Assembly (NCBI GenBank): GCA_002435305.1
Contig: DJMH01000036.1
Coordinates: 86,750-143,545, forward strand
Direction: 5' to 3'
Length of the DNA: 56,796 bases
Origin: Dehalococcoidia bacterium UBA6495
GTDB taxonomy: Bacteria; Chloroflexota; Dehalococcoidia; Lucifugimonadales; UBA826
This document shows positions 8,986 to 17,898 of the stretch, piece after piece. Made by a program: the position numbers and the translations under genes. Within the stretch, counting starts at the first letter, position 1. Every line of letters starts with the position of its first letter. Below the pieces are notes generated by a model that saw nothing but the letters and a program-made list of their open reading frames with translations, had not been told where the DNA came from and made no database searches.

Positions 8986-9702
8986 TTAAGGGCGTTCTCC
9001 TGAAATTATCGCGATTGACCCCATGCCTTTCGTCTCAACATTTATATTCCGTAACCCTGCCTCTTTCAACAATTTGGTGAGTTGTTTGGCTGACATAAAA
9101 TGCTGGACAGATTCTGGAAGGTATTTGTAGGCTTCGTAATCACCTGCGAAAATCTTTCCCAATTTAGGGGTAACCCACCTGAAATAACGCAAAAATAAAA
9201 CAGATGACAATCTATCTTGAGGCCTAACAATTTCCAACACAGTAACTTTGCCACCCCGCCTAGTTACTCTTACGATATCTGCCAGTGCCTTCGGCAGATC
9301 AGAAAAATTTCGTACCCCAAAGCCAACCGTGGCACTAGCAAACCTTTCATCCGGAAACGGCAAAATATGTGCATCGCCTATCACAGGAATAAATCTACCA
9401 CCCAATCCTAATTTAACACTTTTTCTTATAGCGACATCTAACATTTCGGAAGAAAAATCCAGTCCAACAACAATGTTTACATTGGAGTGTTTAAGTAGGT
9501 CGAAGGCAAAATCACCAGTGCCAGAAGCTACATCTAAAATATCTCCCGAGACATGAGTAGCAGCTAATTGCGCCGCTTTTCTTCTCCACATGTAATGCAT
9601 CCCAACAGTCATGAGGGTATTTAACAGATCATATCGGCGTGAAATTCTTCCAAACATTGATGCCACAAAAGCCGATCTATCATTACCTTTAAGCTGAGCC
9701 AA
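8986..9702 (-). CDS. menG: Demethylmenaquinone methyltransferase (UbiE/MenG)
   Basis: SAM-dependent methyltransferase of 238 residues catalysing the last step of menaquinone synthesis. It contains NTLMTVGMHYMWRR near residue 30, the SAM-binding DVASGTGDFAFDLL (about 57-70), GLDFSSEML, the family signature VGFGVRNFSDLPKAL (about 126-140) and GGKVTVLEIVRP. The start is a TTG. It lies 7 bp after the NAD(P)HX repair gene and ends head-on against the HtrA gene with only one base between the stops. It implies a menaquinone-based respiratory chain. Confidence 0.92.
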   Translation of the reverse strand: MAQLKGNDRSAFVASMFGRISRRYDLLNTLMTVGMHYMWRRKAAQLAATHVSGDILDVASGTGDFAFDLLKHSNVNIVVGLDFSSEMLDVAIRKSVKLGLGGRFIPVIGDAHILPFPDERFASATVGFGVRNFSDLPKALADIVRVTRRGGKVTVLEIVRPQDRLSSVLFLRYFRWVTPKLGKIFAGDYEAYKYLPESVQHFMSAKQLTKLLKEAGLRNINVETKGMGSIAIISGERP

Positions 9703-9709
9703 AGTATTT

Positions 9710-11266
9710 CTAATTCCTCAAATATTTGATCGTAAATGGCACATTATTGGCCAATTCAGTTGCAAGTAACCCTGAAGGTCCAATCTGAAGAGAAACTGAT
9801 TCAGCGGTTTTACCATGAATGTAAACTCCCAAGGAAGAAGCTTCTAAAGGTCTACTTCCCTGTCCAATAAACCCTGTAATCAAACCTGCTAATACGTCAC
9901 CAGTACCAGCAGAAGATAAAATGGGATTCGCAAAAGGGCTTATTATCGAAGAACCATTTGGATCACATATCACAGTATTGGCACCCTTTAAAACCACAAT
10001 AACTCCCCATTGCTCTGAAAATCTTTTTGCCACATTTAAACGATCCGACTGTATTTCTGACACTGATAGCCTAGTTAAACGTGACATTTCCTTAGGATGT
10101 GGGGTTAATATAGTGTTGAAAGGTATCTTATCCCACCAGTTCGAAATTTTTGAAAGCATATTCAAACCGTCGGCATCTAAAACAAGCTGAGGAAGTTTAA
10201 TATTAGACAGAACTAGATTTTGAAAAATCCTATATGTTATTCGCGAAATTCCAAATCCACATCCAATTAATAAAACTTTATAGTCTTCGACTGCTTCAAA
10301 AATTTGCCTCGCCATATGTTGGCCGGACCTTATCTCCATTCTGTCCTCTTTGAGACGCAAAAAGGTAGCTTCAGGAAACATATTAGCCATAGGATTTACT
10401 AAATGCTCAAAGGTTGCGATAGTCACGAGCCCGAGTCCTGTTTTCATCGCTGAGGAGGCTGCAAGAACCGGAGCGCCAATGTAGTTATCTGACCCACCTA
10501 CTACCATCGCTTTTCCATAACTACCTTTGTGGGACGAAACCGATCGGCCCGGCAAAATTGGTCTTACATATTCATCCGACAACAATGCGGTATCTATCTC
10601 AACGCTTAAATGGTTTGGCAAACCAATATCACAAATAATTATTTTCCCACAAAAATCTGCAGCGGGCTGATTAACATGACAAGGTTTTAAATGACCGAGC
10701 GCAAGCGTCACATCCGGTTTAAAAGCCGATGAATCCACTTCAGAGGTGTCAGAATCTACCCCAGATGGAACGTCTATAGAAAAAACCTTCGCTTTTTTTG
10801 CATTTAAGGCCTTAATATCAGAAAGAACCGTTTTAAAAGGATCACGAATGGGTAAACTGGTACCAATACCTAAAATGCCATCGACTATTATGTGGGCATT
10901 TCTTAAAAGTGAATGTATAGAAGAAAAAGAACAATTTTCTTTTCCTTCGCTTATGTCTATTAACGAGGTTCCCATCTCCAAAGTTTCCTGACGCCTTAAG
11001 TCAGGTTCCGAACGTGGTTTGAGAATTACTGCAGTAACTGTGGCTCCCCACATAGCTAAGTGGCCACTAGCTATTAAACAATCAGATCCGTTGTTTCCTG
11101 TCCCCACGAGGGAAACCACTTTCAACCCTTTCAGCGGCCCCATATTTTTCGCTATGTGGCTGGCTATTGAGAACCCAGCGTTATTCATCAATTCATTGGT
11201 GGATAAGCCGAGTGTTTCACTCCTAGCTTCAAGATCCCGCATTTGGTGAGATGAGACGATTTTCAC
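9710..11266 (-). CDS. nnr: Bifunctional NAD(P)H-hydrate epimerase/dehydratase
   Basis: Repairs damaged hydrated NAD(P)H (NADHX/NADPHX). 518 residues carrying both activities. The N-terminal NnrE epimerase domain (about 1-215) has GTGNNGSDCLIASGHL and VDGILGIGTSL; the C-terminal NnrD ADP-dependent dehydratase domain (about 235-518) has GSYGKAMVVGGSDNYIGAP, NTILTPHPKEM, VVLKGANTVI and the ligand-binding SSAGTGDVLAGLITGF. The fusion order is the usual bacterial one. Start is a GTG. It lies between the DtxR-family regulator and menG in a run of minus-strand genes after the ribosomal cluster. Confidence 0.93.
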   Translation of the reverse strand: MKIVSSHQMRDLEARSETLGLSTNELMNNAGFSIASHIAKNMGPLKGLKVVSLVGTGNNGSDCLIASGHLAMWGATVTAVILKPRSEPDLRRQETLEMGTSLIDISEGKENCSFSSIHSLLRNAHIIVDGILGIGTSLPIRDPFKTVLSDIKALNAKKAKVFSIDVPSGVDSDTSEVDSSAFKPDVTLALGHLKPCHVNQPAADFCGKIIICDIGLPNHLSVEIDTALLSDEYVRPILPGRSVSSHKGSYGKAMVVGGSDNYIGAPVLAASSAMKTGLGLVTIATFEHLVNPMANMFPEATFLRLKEDRMEIRSGQHMARQIFEAVEDYKVLLIGCGFGISRITYRIFQNLVLSNIKLPQLVLDADGLNMLSKISNWWDKIPFNTILTPHPKEMSRLTRLSVSEIQSDRLNVAKRFSEQWGVIVVLKGANTVICDPNGSSIISPFANPILSSAGTGDVLAGLITGFIGQGSRPLEASSLGVYIHGKTAESVSLQIGPSGLLATELANNVPFTIKYLRN

Positions 11267-11279
11267 GACTTTTTACTTC

Positions 11280-11945
11280 TCAGGGTCTAACCCATATAAG
11301 TTTGGCCACTATAGTACTGAAAACAAGTTCATCTTGATTGCATTCTAGGGTTACAATCCCCCTTGGCAAAGATGAGTCGATTATCTTAATGGAAGTCTCG
11401 GGGACAAATCCCTTTTCAACAAAATAGGCTAACAAGTCCTGATTATCCTCAGGAACCCTATCCAAAATATATTTGTTGCTAGGCCTACATTTATCTAACG
11501 TTATGGCGTTAGCTGGAATGGTATAGCCACTCCCTGGTATCGGATGTCCAAAGGGACAAGTCTGAGGGTTATCTAGTAAGTCTACGACCTTCTGTTCTAG
11601 GTATGGAGACATCGTGTGTTCCAGTCTATGCGCCTCAATGTGAGCAAACTCAAGGTCGATATTCAAGACATCTACCAAAAGTCTTTCAGCCAGCCGATGT
11701 CTTCGTAAAATAACTTCCGCATATTGACGACCATTCTTGGTCAAAACAATCTCTTTGTCTGTGGAGATACCAACCAGTTTTTCTCTCGACATCCGTCTGA
11801 TCATTGCACTGACCGAAGGAAGTGATGTGCCTAATCCTTCACCTAGGGGCAAAATTTTAAAATGCTCAGACAATTGGGCAACAGAAACTTTGATCTGTTG
11901 TTCCTCAAGACGAAGAATAGACAAAAGATAGTTTTCCATTGCCAT
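11280..11945 (-). CDS. DtxR/MntR-family metal-dependent transcriptional regulator
   Basis: Manganese- or iron-responsive repressor of about 221 residues. An N-terminal winged helix (MENYLLSILRLEEQ through LTKNGRQYAE) is followed by the dimerisation/metal domain with the signature LEHTMSPYLEQKVVD and NPQTCPFGHPIPG, and a C-terminal FeoA/SH3-like domain from about residue 140. The Cys in TCPFGHPIPG matches the conserved DtxR metal-site region. The ATG at 11945 is a family-based choice; an in-frame GTG at 12008 would add 21 residues, and neither has a clear ribosome-binding site. Metal specificity cannot be read from sequence. Confidence 0.85.
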   Translation of the reverse strand: MAMENYLLSILRLEEQQIKVSVAQLSEHFKILPLGEGLGTSLPSVSAMIRRMSREKLVGISTDKEIVLTKNGRQYAEVILRRHRLAERLLVDVLNIDLEFAHIEAHRLEHTMSPYLEQKVVDLLDNPQTCPFGHPIPGSGYTIPANAITLDKCRPSNKYILDRVPEDNQDLLAYFVEKGFVPETSIKIIDSSLPRGIVTLECNQDELVFSTIVAKLIWVRP

Positions 11946-12048
11946 GGATAATCTGGAGGTATTAAAAACAGCTGACGTTATGGCTCTCGAATTTGCCAAT
12001 CTCCGCACCTATCTTGAAAGCACCAAGAAACTCAAGTTACAGCTTAAG

Positions 12049-12447
12049 TTACCGTTTGGTGTATTGTTTGGCCTTTCGTGCTCCCTTAAGGCCGGGTTTT
12101 TTACGTTCTTTCACACGTGAATCTCTGGTGAGTAACCCTGCCTTTTTCAGTTCATCTCTGTATCTGCCATTGTCAATTTCAGCAAGAGCCCTTGAGATGC
12201 CGTGCCTTATGGCTCCGGCCCGTCCGCTAACTCCACCACCTTTTACCTTGGCGACGACCCTAAATTTTCCTTGGGTGTTTGTTACGGTGAAAGGCTCATT
12301 TATTACTTGCTGCCATGTACTAAAAGGAAAAGCGTCTTCTATTAATTTATCTTCAACAACAACAGGGCCCGCATCCTGATATAACCTAACCTGCGCCACT
12401 GAAGTTTTTCTTCTACCAACTGCATATGTGTACTGTTGTTCAACCAA
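12049..12447 (-). CDS. rpsI: 30S ribosomal protein S9
   Basis: Small-subunit protein S9 of 132 residues, whose C-terminal tail reaches the P-site tRNA. It starts YTYAVGRRKTSVAQVRLY and ends in the basic tail KKPGLKGARKAKQYTKR, as in the family. GGVSGRAGAIRHGISRAL in the middle is diagnostic. It is paired with rplM just upstream, the usual L13-S9 unit, and is the last ribosomal gene of the supercluster. Confidence 0.97.
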   Translation of the reverse strand: MVEQQYTYAVGRRKTSVAQVRLYQDAGPVVVEDKLIEDAFPFSTWQQVINEPFTVTNTQGKFRVVAKVKGGGVSGRAGAIRHGISRALAEIDNGRYRDELKKAGLLTRDSRVKERKKPGLKGARKAKQYTKR

Positions 12448-12484
12448 TGTTTTCTCCTTTCAGAATGAGGAAATTAACCCTTCG

Positions 12485-12919
12485 TTACTCATCAGAATTT
12501 ACTTGTGCCTGATGAGGGTGTTCACTTCCTGAATAAACTTTCAATCTGCCCAACATTCTCCTTCCCGGTACGTTTTTGGGCAGCATCCCTTTCACAGACT
12601 GTCTAATAACACGGTCAGGGTGTGTATCCAGCATTTGCTGTAAAGTTCTTTCCGTTAAACCACCATGGTATCCACTATGTCGATAGTATTTCTTTTGCTC
12701 TATTTTCTTTCCTGTAACATGAATTTTTTCTGCATTTACTACAACAACATAGTCCCCTGTATTTAAATAAGGGACATAGCCAGGTTTATGTTTACCCTGC
12801 AGAAGGATCGCAATTTCTGAGCTTATCCTACCTAGTGTTTTACCTTCCGCATCAACCACATGCCAATCCGGTTTCAATTCACTTATATTCGGCTGTTCCA
12901 TTTTTTGTTTTATCGCCAT
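12485..12919 (-). CDS. rplM: 50S ribosomal protein L13
   Basis: Large-subunit assembly protein L13, 144 residues. Recognised by WHVVDAEGKTLGRISSEIA near the N terminus, GDYVVVVNAEKIHVTGKK, YYRHSGYHGGL and the conserved GMLPKNVPGRRMLGRLKVY. It is located between truA and rpsI, matching the common truA-rplM-rpsI arrangement at the end of the alpha operon. Confidence 0.97.
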   Translation of the reverse strand: MAIKQKMEQPNISELKPDWHVVDAEGKTLGRISSEIAILLQGKHKPGYVPYLNTGDYVVVVNAEKIHVTGKKIEQKKYYRHSGYHGGLTERTLQQMLDTHPDRVIRQSVKGMLPKNVPGRRMLGRLKVYSGSEHPHQAQVNSDE

Positions 12920-12930
12920 AGTTATATCCC

Positions 12931-13689
12931 TCAGTTCACAGGAGTTAAATCACAATAGTTTTCATAAATTATTTTTTCAAGACACAAGCCTCTTGCAGGC
13001 ATTGAATTGCTCCTAGCAGAACCTTCACCGCTAATTAGATCTTGGACATCCTGCAATTTTAGGTTTCCCCTACCCAAATCCAGCAAACTTCCCACCATAC
13101 GCCTTACCTGGTGAGAAAGAAAGGCATTTCCTTCAACTTCATAAGTAAGCGTTTCACGCTCATAAGTCCACTCGGATCGATAAATCATTCTGACAGTAGT
13201 TTTGTTATCTTCCACCTTACCGGCAAATTTACTAAAATCATGTTCCCCGAGGAACAATTTAGCACCCTCACACATGAGGTCTCTATCAAGATAGCCAGTG
13301 ACACAATGTGTATATAATCTTTTCAAAGGGGAATGAAAATTCGAATTAAAAATCGAATATCTATAAACCCTTGATTTCGCGTCCCTCCTAGGATCGAAAT
13401 TCTTTCCTACTTGAACAACCTTTTTGATAGCAATGTCTTCTGGAAGATAATGATTCATTCCATCGGCTATCCGGTTTGTTTTCAAATCGGAGTTTGTGTC
13501 GAATGCTGCAACCTGGTTTCTAGCATGAACTCCCGCATCTGTTCTCCCAGCCGCGGTAATTCTTGTTTTTCTACCGGTGAGCCTTTCTATTGAGTTTTCT
13601 AATTCCTCCTGTACACTGCTTGCGTTAGTTTGATATTGAAATCCATGGTATCTGGTTCCCTCATACTCAATTATAACCGCCAACCTCAT
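12931..13689 (-). CDS. truA: tRNA pseudouridine synthase A
   Basis: Forms pseudouridine at positions 38-40 of the tRNA anticodon arm. About 252 residues. The catalytic aspartate is Asp51 in AAGRTDAGVHARNQV; GTRYHGFQYQ near the N terminus and GNAFLSHQVRRMVGSLLDLG near the C terminus are family motifs. I chose ATG at 13689, which gives the canonical MRLAVIIEYEGT start; a TTG at 13719 overlapping rplQ would add ten residues. It follows rplQ directly. Confidence 0.93.
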   Translation of the reverse strand: MRLAVIIEYEGTRYHGFQYQTNASSVQEELENSIERLTGRKTRITAAGRTDAGVHARNQVAAFDTNSDLKTNRIADGMNHYLPEDIAIKKVVQVGKNFDPRRDAKSRVYRYSIFNSNFHSPLKRLYTHCVTGYLDRDLMCEGAKLFLGEHDFSKFAGKVEDNKTTVRMIYRSEWTYERETLTYEVEGNAFLSHQVRRMVGSLLDLGRGNLKLQDVQDLISGEGSARSNSMPARGLCLEKIIYENYCDLTPVN

Positions 13690-13711
13690 GTTTACTTGGA
13701 AATTCTTGTAC

Positions 13712-14065
13712 CTATTCAACCAGCTCTAAAATAGCCATTTCAGAAGCGTCCCCTTTCCTCGGGCCCAGCTTAGTTATTCTGGTATAACCACCATTCCGAT
13801 CTTGATAGCGATCCCCAAGCTCATCAAATACTTTTTTCACGACAGCTTCGTCTGTGAGCAAGCCTGCCGCTTGTCTCCTATGGTGTAGGCTACCTTTCTT
13901 ACCCAAGGTTATAATTTTCTCAGCCATCTTTCTGACTTCTTTAGCCTTGGAATCTGTAGTTTTCATCCTCTCATTTCGCAACAGGTCAGTCGCCATGCTC
14001 CTAAGCATGAGAAGTCTATGTCCAGTGGGTCTACCTAATTTCCTTCCTGAAAGTTGATGTCTCAC
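13712..14065 (-). CDS. rplQ: 50S ribosomal protein L17
   Basis: Large-subunit protein L17 of 117 residues, lining the peptide exit region. Diagnostic N terminus RHQLSGRKLGRPTGHRL, then LRSMATDLLRNERMKTT and a C-terminal TRITKLGPRKGDASEMAILELV. It stands directly after rpoA as in nearly all bacteria. Confidence 0.97.
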   Translation of the reverse strand: MRHQLSGRKLGRPTGHRLLMLRSMATDLLRNERMKTTDSKAKEVRKMAEKIITLGKKGSLHHRRQAAGLLTDEAVVKKVFDELGDRYQDRNGGYTRITKLGPRKGDASEMAILELVE

Positions 14066-14083
14066 AATGAATATCTCCTATTT

Positions 14084-15133
14084 CTATCCTTCATCAACTT
14101 CGATTTCAGGATTGTTTTCTGCGATTTGTTCTTCCTGGCTGGCATTCAATTCTGGATCTAGATGATCTGGTAGTATTTCCAGCTCTCTAAACCTGTCATA
14201 AAGTTCCCTGTAGGACTTTTCTCCGAAATTCCTTATCTCCAACAATTCACTTTTTGACTTCTCCATAACTTCGCCAACCTTATTAAGGGCGGCACGCTTA
14301 AGACAGTTCAAAGTCCTAGATGAAAGTTCTAACTCCTCCACTGTCATATTGTAATGCTCTGCCGGTATATCCATTGATACTCCATCAGAGCCTTCTTGGG
14401 CATCCTCCGCCTTGGTGAAAAGGAAAAACTGATTCACCAGTATATTTGCAGCCTCTATAACTGCCTCCACCGGATATTTTGAGCCATCTGTCCATACCTC
14501 AAAGTGAAGTTCTTCGAAGTCAGTCCTCTGGCCTACTCTAGTCTGGTTTATGGTGTAATTAACCTTTCTAACCGGCGTAAAGACAGCATCTATAGGAATT
14601 ACCCCTATGGGATGTCCTTCGCTGCTATCAGCTACCTTATAGCCTTTTCCATGATCAACATTCAAAACCATATTAAGTTCCGCATCGGGAGAATCTAAGG
14701 TGGCAATATGCTGATCAGTATTTACTACAATAATTTCTGAAGAGGGTGTAATATCCCCGGCAGTGATTTTCCCTTCTCCTTTGGTCACTAATCTAAGTTG
14801 TCCCACAGATTCTGATCCGGTCCGTATCCTCAAGTTCTTTACATTGAGCAATATCTCTGAAACTTCTTCCTTGACGTTGTCAATGTTTGAATACTCATGC
14901 AGAGTACCCTCGATTCTTACCCATGTAATAGCAGAGCCAGATAAAGAATTATATAAAACTCTCCTCAATGGATTCCCTAAAGTTACACCGTAGCCTGGGT
15001 CTAAAGGACCAATTACAAATTTCCCATACGTTTCGGATGCTTCCGCTACCGATATACGTGGATTGGCAACAATCTCCTCCTCTTCCTCTTCAGGAGCATC
15101 CAAGATAGACATCGCAGTATAATCCGTTACCAT
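14084..15133 (-). CDS. rpoA: DNA-directed RNA polymerase subunit alpha
   Basis: Alpha subunit, 349 residues, slightly longer than usual because of an acidic N-terminal stretch (EEEEEE near residue 15) and an acidic C-terminal tail after residue 322. The N-terminal domain holds LDPGYGVTLGNPLRRVLYNSL (about 44-64) used in dimerisation and assembly. The alpha-CTD (about 262-322) has SSRTLNCLKRA and FGEKSYRELYDR, matching the UP-element and regulator-binding surface of E. coli alpha. A second copy of this CTD is fused to ribosomal protein L4 in the same cluster. AGGAG lies about 9 bp before the ATG. Confidence 0.97.
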   Translation of the reverse strand: MVTDYTAMSILDAPEEEEEEIVANPRISVAEASETYGKFVIGPLDPGYGVTLGNPLRRVLYNSLSGSAITWVRIEGTLHEYSNIDNVKEEVSEILLNVKNLRIRTGSESVGQLRLVTKGEGKITAGDITPSSEIIVVNTDQHIATLDSPDAELNMVLNVDHGKGYKVADSSEGHPIGVIPIDAVFTPVRKVNYTINQTRVGQRTDFEELHFEVWTDGSKYPVEAVIEAANILVNQFFLFTKAEDAQEGSDGVSMDIPAEHYNMTVEELELSSRTLNCLKRAALNKVGEVMEKSKSELLEIRNFGEKSYRELYDRFRELEILPDHLDPELNASQEEQIAENNPEIEVDEG

Positions 15134-15151
15134 TTAAATAGTCTCCTGTAT

Positions 15152-15751
15152 TTACTTTGAGTAATATTCCACAATCTGAACTGTATCGATGATTATTTCA
15201 CCATCTTCCGCCCCAGGTTCAGTGACTATTGAGGCAGTCATTTTATCTTGATCCAGATTGATCCAATGAGGACTCTGGATAGATTTACAATTACTTTTTG
15301 CTATCTCGAACAATTCCGTTTTCTGGCCCTTTGGTCCCCACGAAATTTGGTCTCCTTGCGCTACCTGATAGGAAGGAATATCTACTTTAGCTGCGTTTAC
15401 CATGAAATGACCATGGTTGACGGCTTGCCTTGACTGCTTTCTCGAAAAGAACATGCCGGTCCTATACAAAACATTGTCTAGACGTTTCTCAAGTAACACC
15501 ATGAGATTATCGCCAGTTATTCCATCCATATCTAAGGCCTTTTCATAGTAATTCTTGAACTGTTTTTCCATGATTCCATATAAAAATCTAGCCTTTTGTT
15601 TTTCTTTCAACTGCAATCCGTATGCAGAAACACGTCTTCGGCGTGTATAGCCTTGGTTAGATTTATTTTCCTTTCTAACTTTATAGGCCCCATAATTATC
15701 TAGTCCCAAGGATCTGAGTTTTTTCTGAATCGGTCCTGTGTATCTTGCCAT
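15152..15751 (-). CDS. rpsD: 30S ribosomal protein S4
   Basis: Primary 16S rRNA-binding protein S4, 199 residues. The S4 RNA-binding domain is visible as LEKRLDNVLYRTGMFFSRKQ followed by NHGHFMVNAAKVDIPSYQV. The N-terminal region lacks the CXXC-type cysteines, so this is the zinc-independent form. It sits between rpsK and rpoA in the standard alpha-operon order. Confidence 0.97.
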   Translation of the reverse strand: MARYTGPIQKKLRSLGLDNYGAYKVRKENKSNQGYTRRRRVSAYGLQLKEKQKARFLYGIMEKQFKNYYEKALDMDGITGDNLMVLLEKRLDNVLYRTGMFFSRKQSRQAVNHGHFMVNAAKVDIPSYQVAQGDQISWGPKGQKTELFEIAKSNCKSIQSPHWINLDQDKMTASIVTEPGAEDGEIIIDTVQIVEYYSK

Positions 15752-15808
15752 TTGTTTACACTCTATTTTTTTCTGCTAATTTCATGTTTGGAAGGTAGAA
15801 AATATTTC

Positions 15809-16195
15809 CTAAACCCTTCTTCTCTTCGGAGGACGACATCCATTATGGGGAATGGGAGTAACATCTTTTATGCTACTAACGATTATCCCGGCCCCCTGTA
15901 TGGCTCTAATCGCAGCCTCTCTTCCAGCTCCTGGGCCTCTGACAAAAACATCTACTTGCCTTACCCCTTCGCCCATAGCCTTCTTTGCTGCGTCTTCTCC
16001 AGCTCTTTGAGCAGCAAAAGCTGTCGATTTACGAGAGCCTCGAAATCCAGCTGTTCCTGCACTGCCCCAGGCAACCGTATTACCAGTAGGGTCAGTCAGA
16101 GTTACTATCGTATTGTTGAAGGTAGATTGAATGTACGCTCTACCCAAAGGTACAGGTCCTCTATCCCTTTTTCTTGTCCTCGGCCGTCTAGCCAT
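15809..16195 (-). CDS. rpsK: 30S ribosomal protein S11
   Basis: Small-subunit platform protein S11, 128 residues. Recognised by GRAYIQSTFNNTIVTLTDPT, WGSAGTAGFRGSRKSTAFAA, VFVRGPGAGREAAIRA and the C terminus DVTPIPHNGCRPPKRRRV. Typical length and position between rpsM and rpsD. Confidence 0.98.
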   Translation of the reverse strand: MARRPRTRKRDRGPVPLGRAYIQSTFNNTIVTLTDPTGNTVAWGSAGTAGFRGSRKSTAFAAQRAGEDAAKKAMGEGVRQVDVFVRGPGAGREAAIRAIQGAGIIVSSIKDVTPIPHNGCRPPKRRRV

Positions 16196-16237
16196 TATTT
16201 AACTCCTTAGGTTACCGATGCCATTAAGAAATTTCGT

Positions 16238-16615
16238 TTACCTAGTTGTAGAATGTTTCCTCGAAACTGCCATTTTTCGGCCTCTTTTAGCCCTGGCATT
16301 AGTTTTAGTCCTTTGACCCCTTGTAGGTAGCCCTCGCCTATGGCGTGTTCCTCGATAGCACCCGATGTCAATCAATCTTCGTATGTTTTGATTGACCTCC
16401 CTCCTCAGATCCCCTTCCACCATACGCCCTTTATCTATGATTTCCCTCATTCGATTCAAATCTTCATCCGACAAATCTCTTACTCGGGGATTATCAATAA
16501 TCCCTGCCTGGTTAATTACATCCAATGCCATCGTTCGACCAATCCCATAGATACTGGTCAATGCAGTCTCGACCCGTTTCGCGTCTGGTATGTTCACCCC
16601 TGCTATTATAGCCAT
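16238..16615 (-). CDS. rpsM: 30S ribosomal protein S13
   Basis: Head protein S13, 125 residues, which contacts the P-site tRNA and bridges to L5. The N terminus AIIAGVNIPDAKRVETALTS, the central DLSDEDLNRMREIID and the basic C-terminal RGLPTRGQRTKTNARAKRG are diagnostic. It follows rpmJ as expected. Confidence 0.98.
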   Translation of the reverse strand: MAIIAGVNIPDAKRVETALTSIYGIGRTMALDVINQAGIIDNPRVRDLSDEDLNRMREIIDKGRMVEGDLRREVNQNIRRLIDIGCYRGTRHRRGLPTRGQRTKTNARAKRGRKMAVSRKHSTTR

Positions 16616-16624
16616 CAGTCACCT

Positions 16625-16738
16625 TTATCCTTGTCTTTGCTTATGCTTGGGATTTTCGCAGATAATCCTTACCCGACCTTTACGACGAATAACCCGGCAT
16701 TTAGCGCACCTAACTTTCACGGAAGCGCTAACCTTCAT
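16625..16738 (-). CDS. rpmJ: 50S ribosomal protein L36
   Basis: Short gene of 37 codons between infA and rpsM. The translation begins MKVSASVKVRCAKCRVIRRK and ends ICENPKHKQRQG. It has the zinc-binding pattern Cys11, Cys14, Cys27 and His32 of the C+ form of L36, in contrast to the zinc-free S4 and S14 of this genome. The infA-rpmJ-rpsM order is standard. Confidence 0.96.
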   Translation of the reverse strand: MKVSASVKVRCAKCRVIRRKGRVRIICENPKHKQRQG

Positions 16739-16788
16739 AACCTACTCCATTTCGTACTGCTGTCGTTTCTTTCAAATCCATTAATAAA

Positions 16789-17013
16789 CTATCTAAACCT
16801 ATATGTGATCCTGCCCCTTGTTAGATCATATGGAGATAGGTCCACCAGCACTCTATCACCAGGCAAAACCCGAATATAATTAACCCTCAACTTCCCTGAT
16901 ATATAGGCGAGTACTTCATGACCATTGGCGAGTTCAACTTTAAAAGAAGCATTCGGCAGTGCTTCTAGCACGGTACCTTCTACTTCTATTGACTCTTTTT
17001 CCCTTTTAGTCAT
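16789..17013 (-). CDS. infA: Translation initiation factor IF-1
   Basis: IF-1, 74 residues, a single OB-fold protein that binds the 30S A-site during initiation. Motifs IEVEGTVLEALPNASFKVEL, GHEVLAYISGKLR and GDRVLVDLSPYDLTRGRITY are all typical. It lies between map and rpmJ, the usual spc-alpha junction. Confidence 0.98.
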   Translation of the reverse strand: MTKREKESIEVEGTVLEALPNASFKVELANGHEVLAYISGKLRVNYIRVLPGDRVLVDLSPYDLTRGRITYRFR

Positions 17014-17044
17014 AAAACTCCTATCGTTAGTCTTCCTGCCCTTT

Positions 17045-17830
17045 TTATGTCAAAACCTCAGGACCTTCAGAAGTTATTACCACAGTATGTTCTGAATGGG
17101 CAGATAATTCCCCATCCTCAGTTACCACAGTCCAGCCATCCGGCATAATTTTGGTTTTCCATGTGCCTATATTAAGCATCGGTTCAATCGCTAATACCAT
17201 ACCTTCTTGCAATAAAGGGCCCCTACCGGGACTTCCATAGTTCGGAATTTGTGGTTCTTCATGAAGGGCTCTACCTATCCCATGTCCAACGTATTCCCTG
17301 ACAACTGAAAACCCTTCAGCTTCTGCAAAAACCTGTATCGCATTAGATATGTCAGTCAGCCGGCTCCCAGGCGTAGCCTTTGCTATACCTGCAAACAAAG
17401 ATTCCGCGGTCACATCAATCAGTTTCTGAGCTGTGTCTGTCACTAGCCCTACCCCTGCAGTGAATGCACTATCCCCGTGATATCCTTCTACAATCGCTCC
17501 AAAATCTACACTGACTATATCACCGTCTTGCATCTTACGGTCACTCGGAATGCCATGCACAATTTCTTCGTTAAAGGAGAAACAAATCGTGGCTGGAAAA
17601 GGCGGCATATGAGGGGCTGGCTGATATCCCTTAAATGAAGGAATAGCTCCCCTTTTTTTTATTATCTCCTCCGCTAAAGCGTCCATCTCTGCGCTAGTTA
17701 CCCCTGGGGCCAAAGCATTTTTCACCGCTGATTTGGCTTCGGCTATAATGCGCCCTGCCTCTCTCATCAAACTAATCTCTCGAGGAGCCTTGACAGTTAT
17801 CCCTTTGGTGTTAGCATTTCCGGCCGTCAT
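17045..17830 (-). CDS. map: Methionine aminopeptidase type I
   Basis: Removes the N-terminal methionine of nascent proteins; dinuclear metal enzyme, 261 residues. Metal ligands are visible in VSVDFGAIVEGYHGDSAFT (two Asp), GHGIGRALHEEPQIPN (His), LAIEPMLN (Glu) and SEHTVVIT (Glu). It is preceded by adk with a gap of about 68 bp and followed by infA, the common secY-adk-map-infA order. Confidence 0.96.
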   Translation of the reverse strand: MTAGNANTKGITVKAPREISLMREAGRIIAEAKSAVKNALAPGVTSAEMDALAEEIIKKRGAIPSFKGYQPAPHMPPFPATICFSFNEEIVHGIPSDRKMQDGDIVSVDFGAIVEGYHGDSAFTAGVGLVTDTAQKLIDVTAESLFAGIAKATPGSRLTDISNAIQVFAEAEGFSVVREYVGHGIGRALHEEPQIPNYGSPGRGPLLQEGMVLAIEPMLNIGTWKTKIMPDGWTVVTEDGELSAHSEHTVVITSEGPEVLT

Positions 17831-17898
17831 AAACTAAATTATCCCAACCGTCAGCAAAAAAGCTGAAACACCATTATACAATGAACGCACTAGGGTAA

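Noticed and set aside
15752..16210. Plus-strand open frames inside the ribosomal cluster, for example opposite rpsK and S17
   Set aside because: They lie wholly over well-conserved minus-strand ribosomal genes and show no family features.
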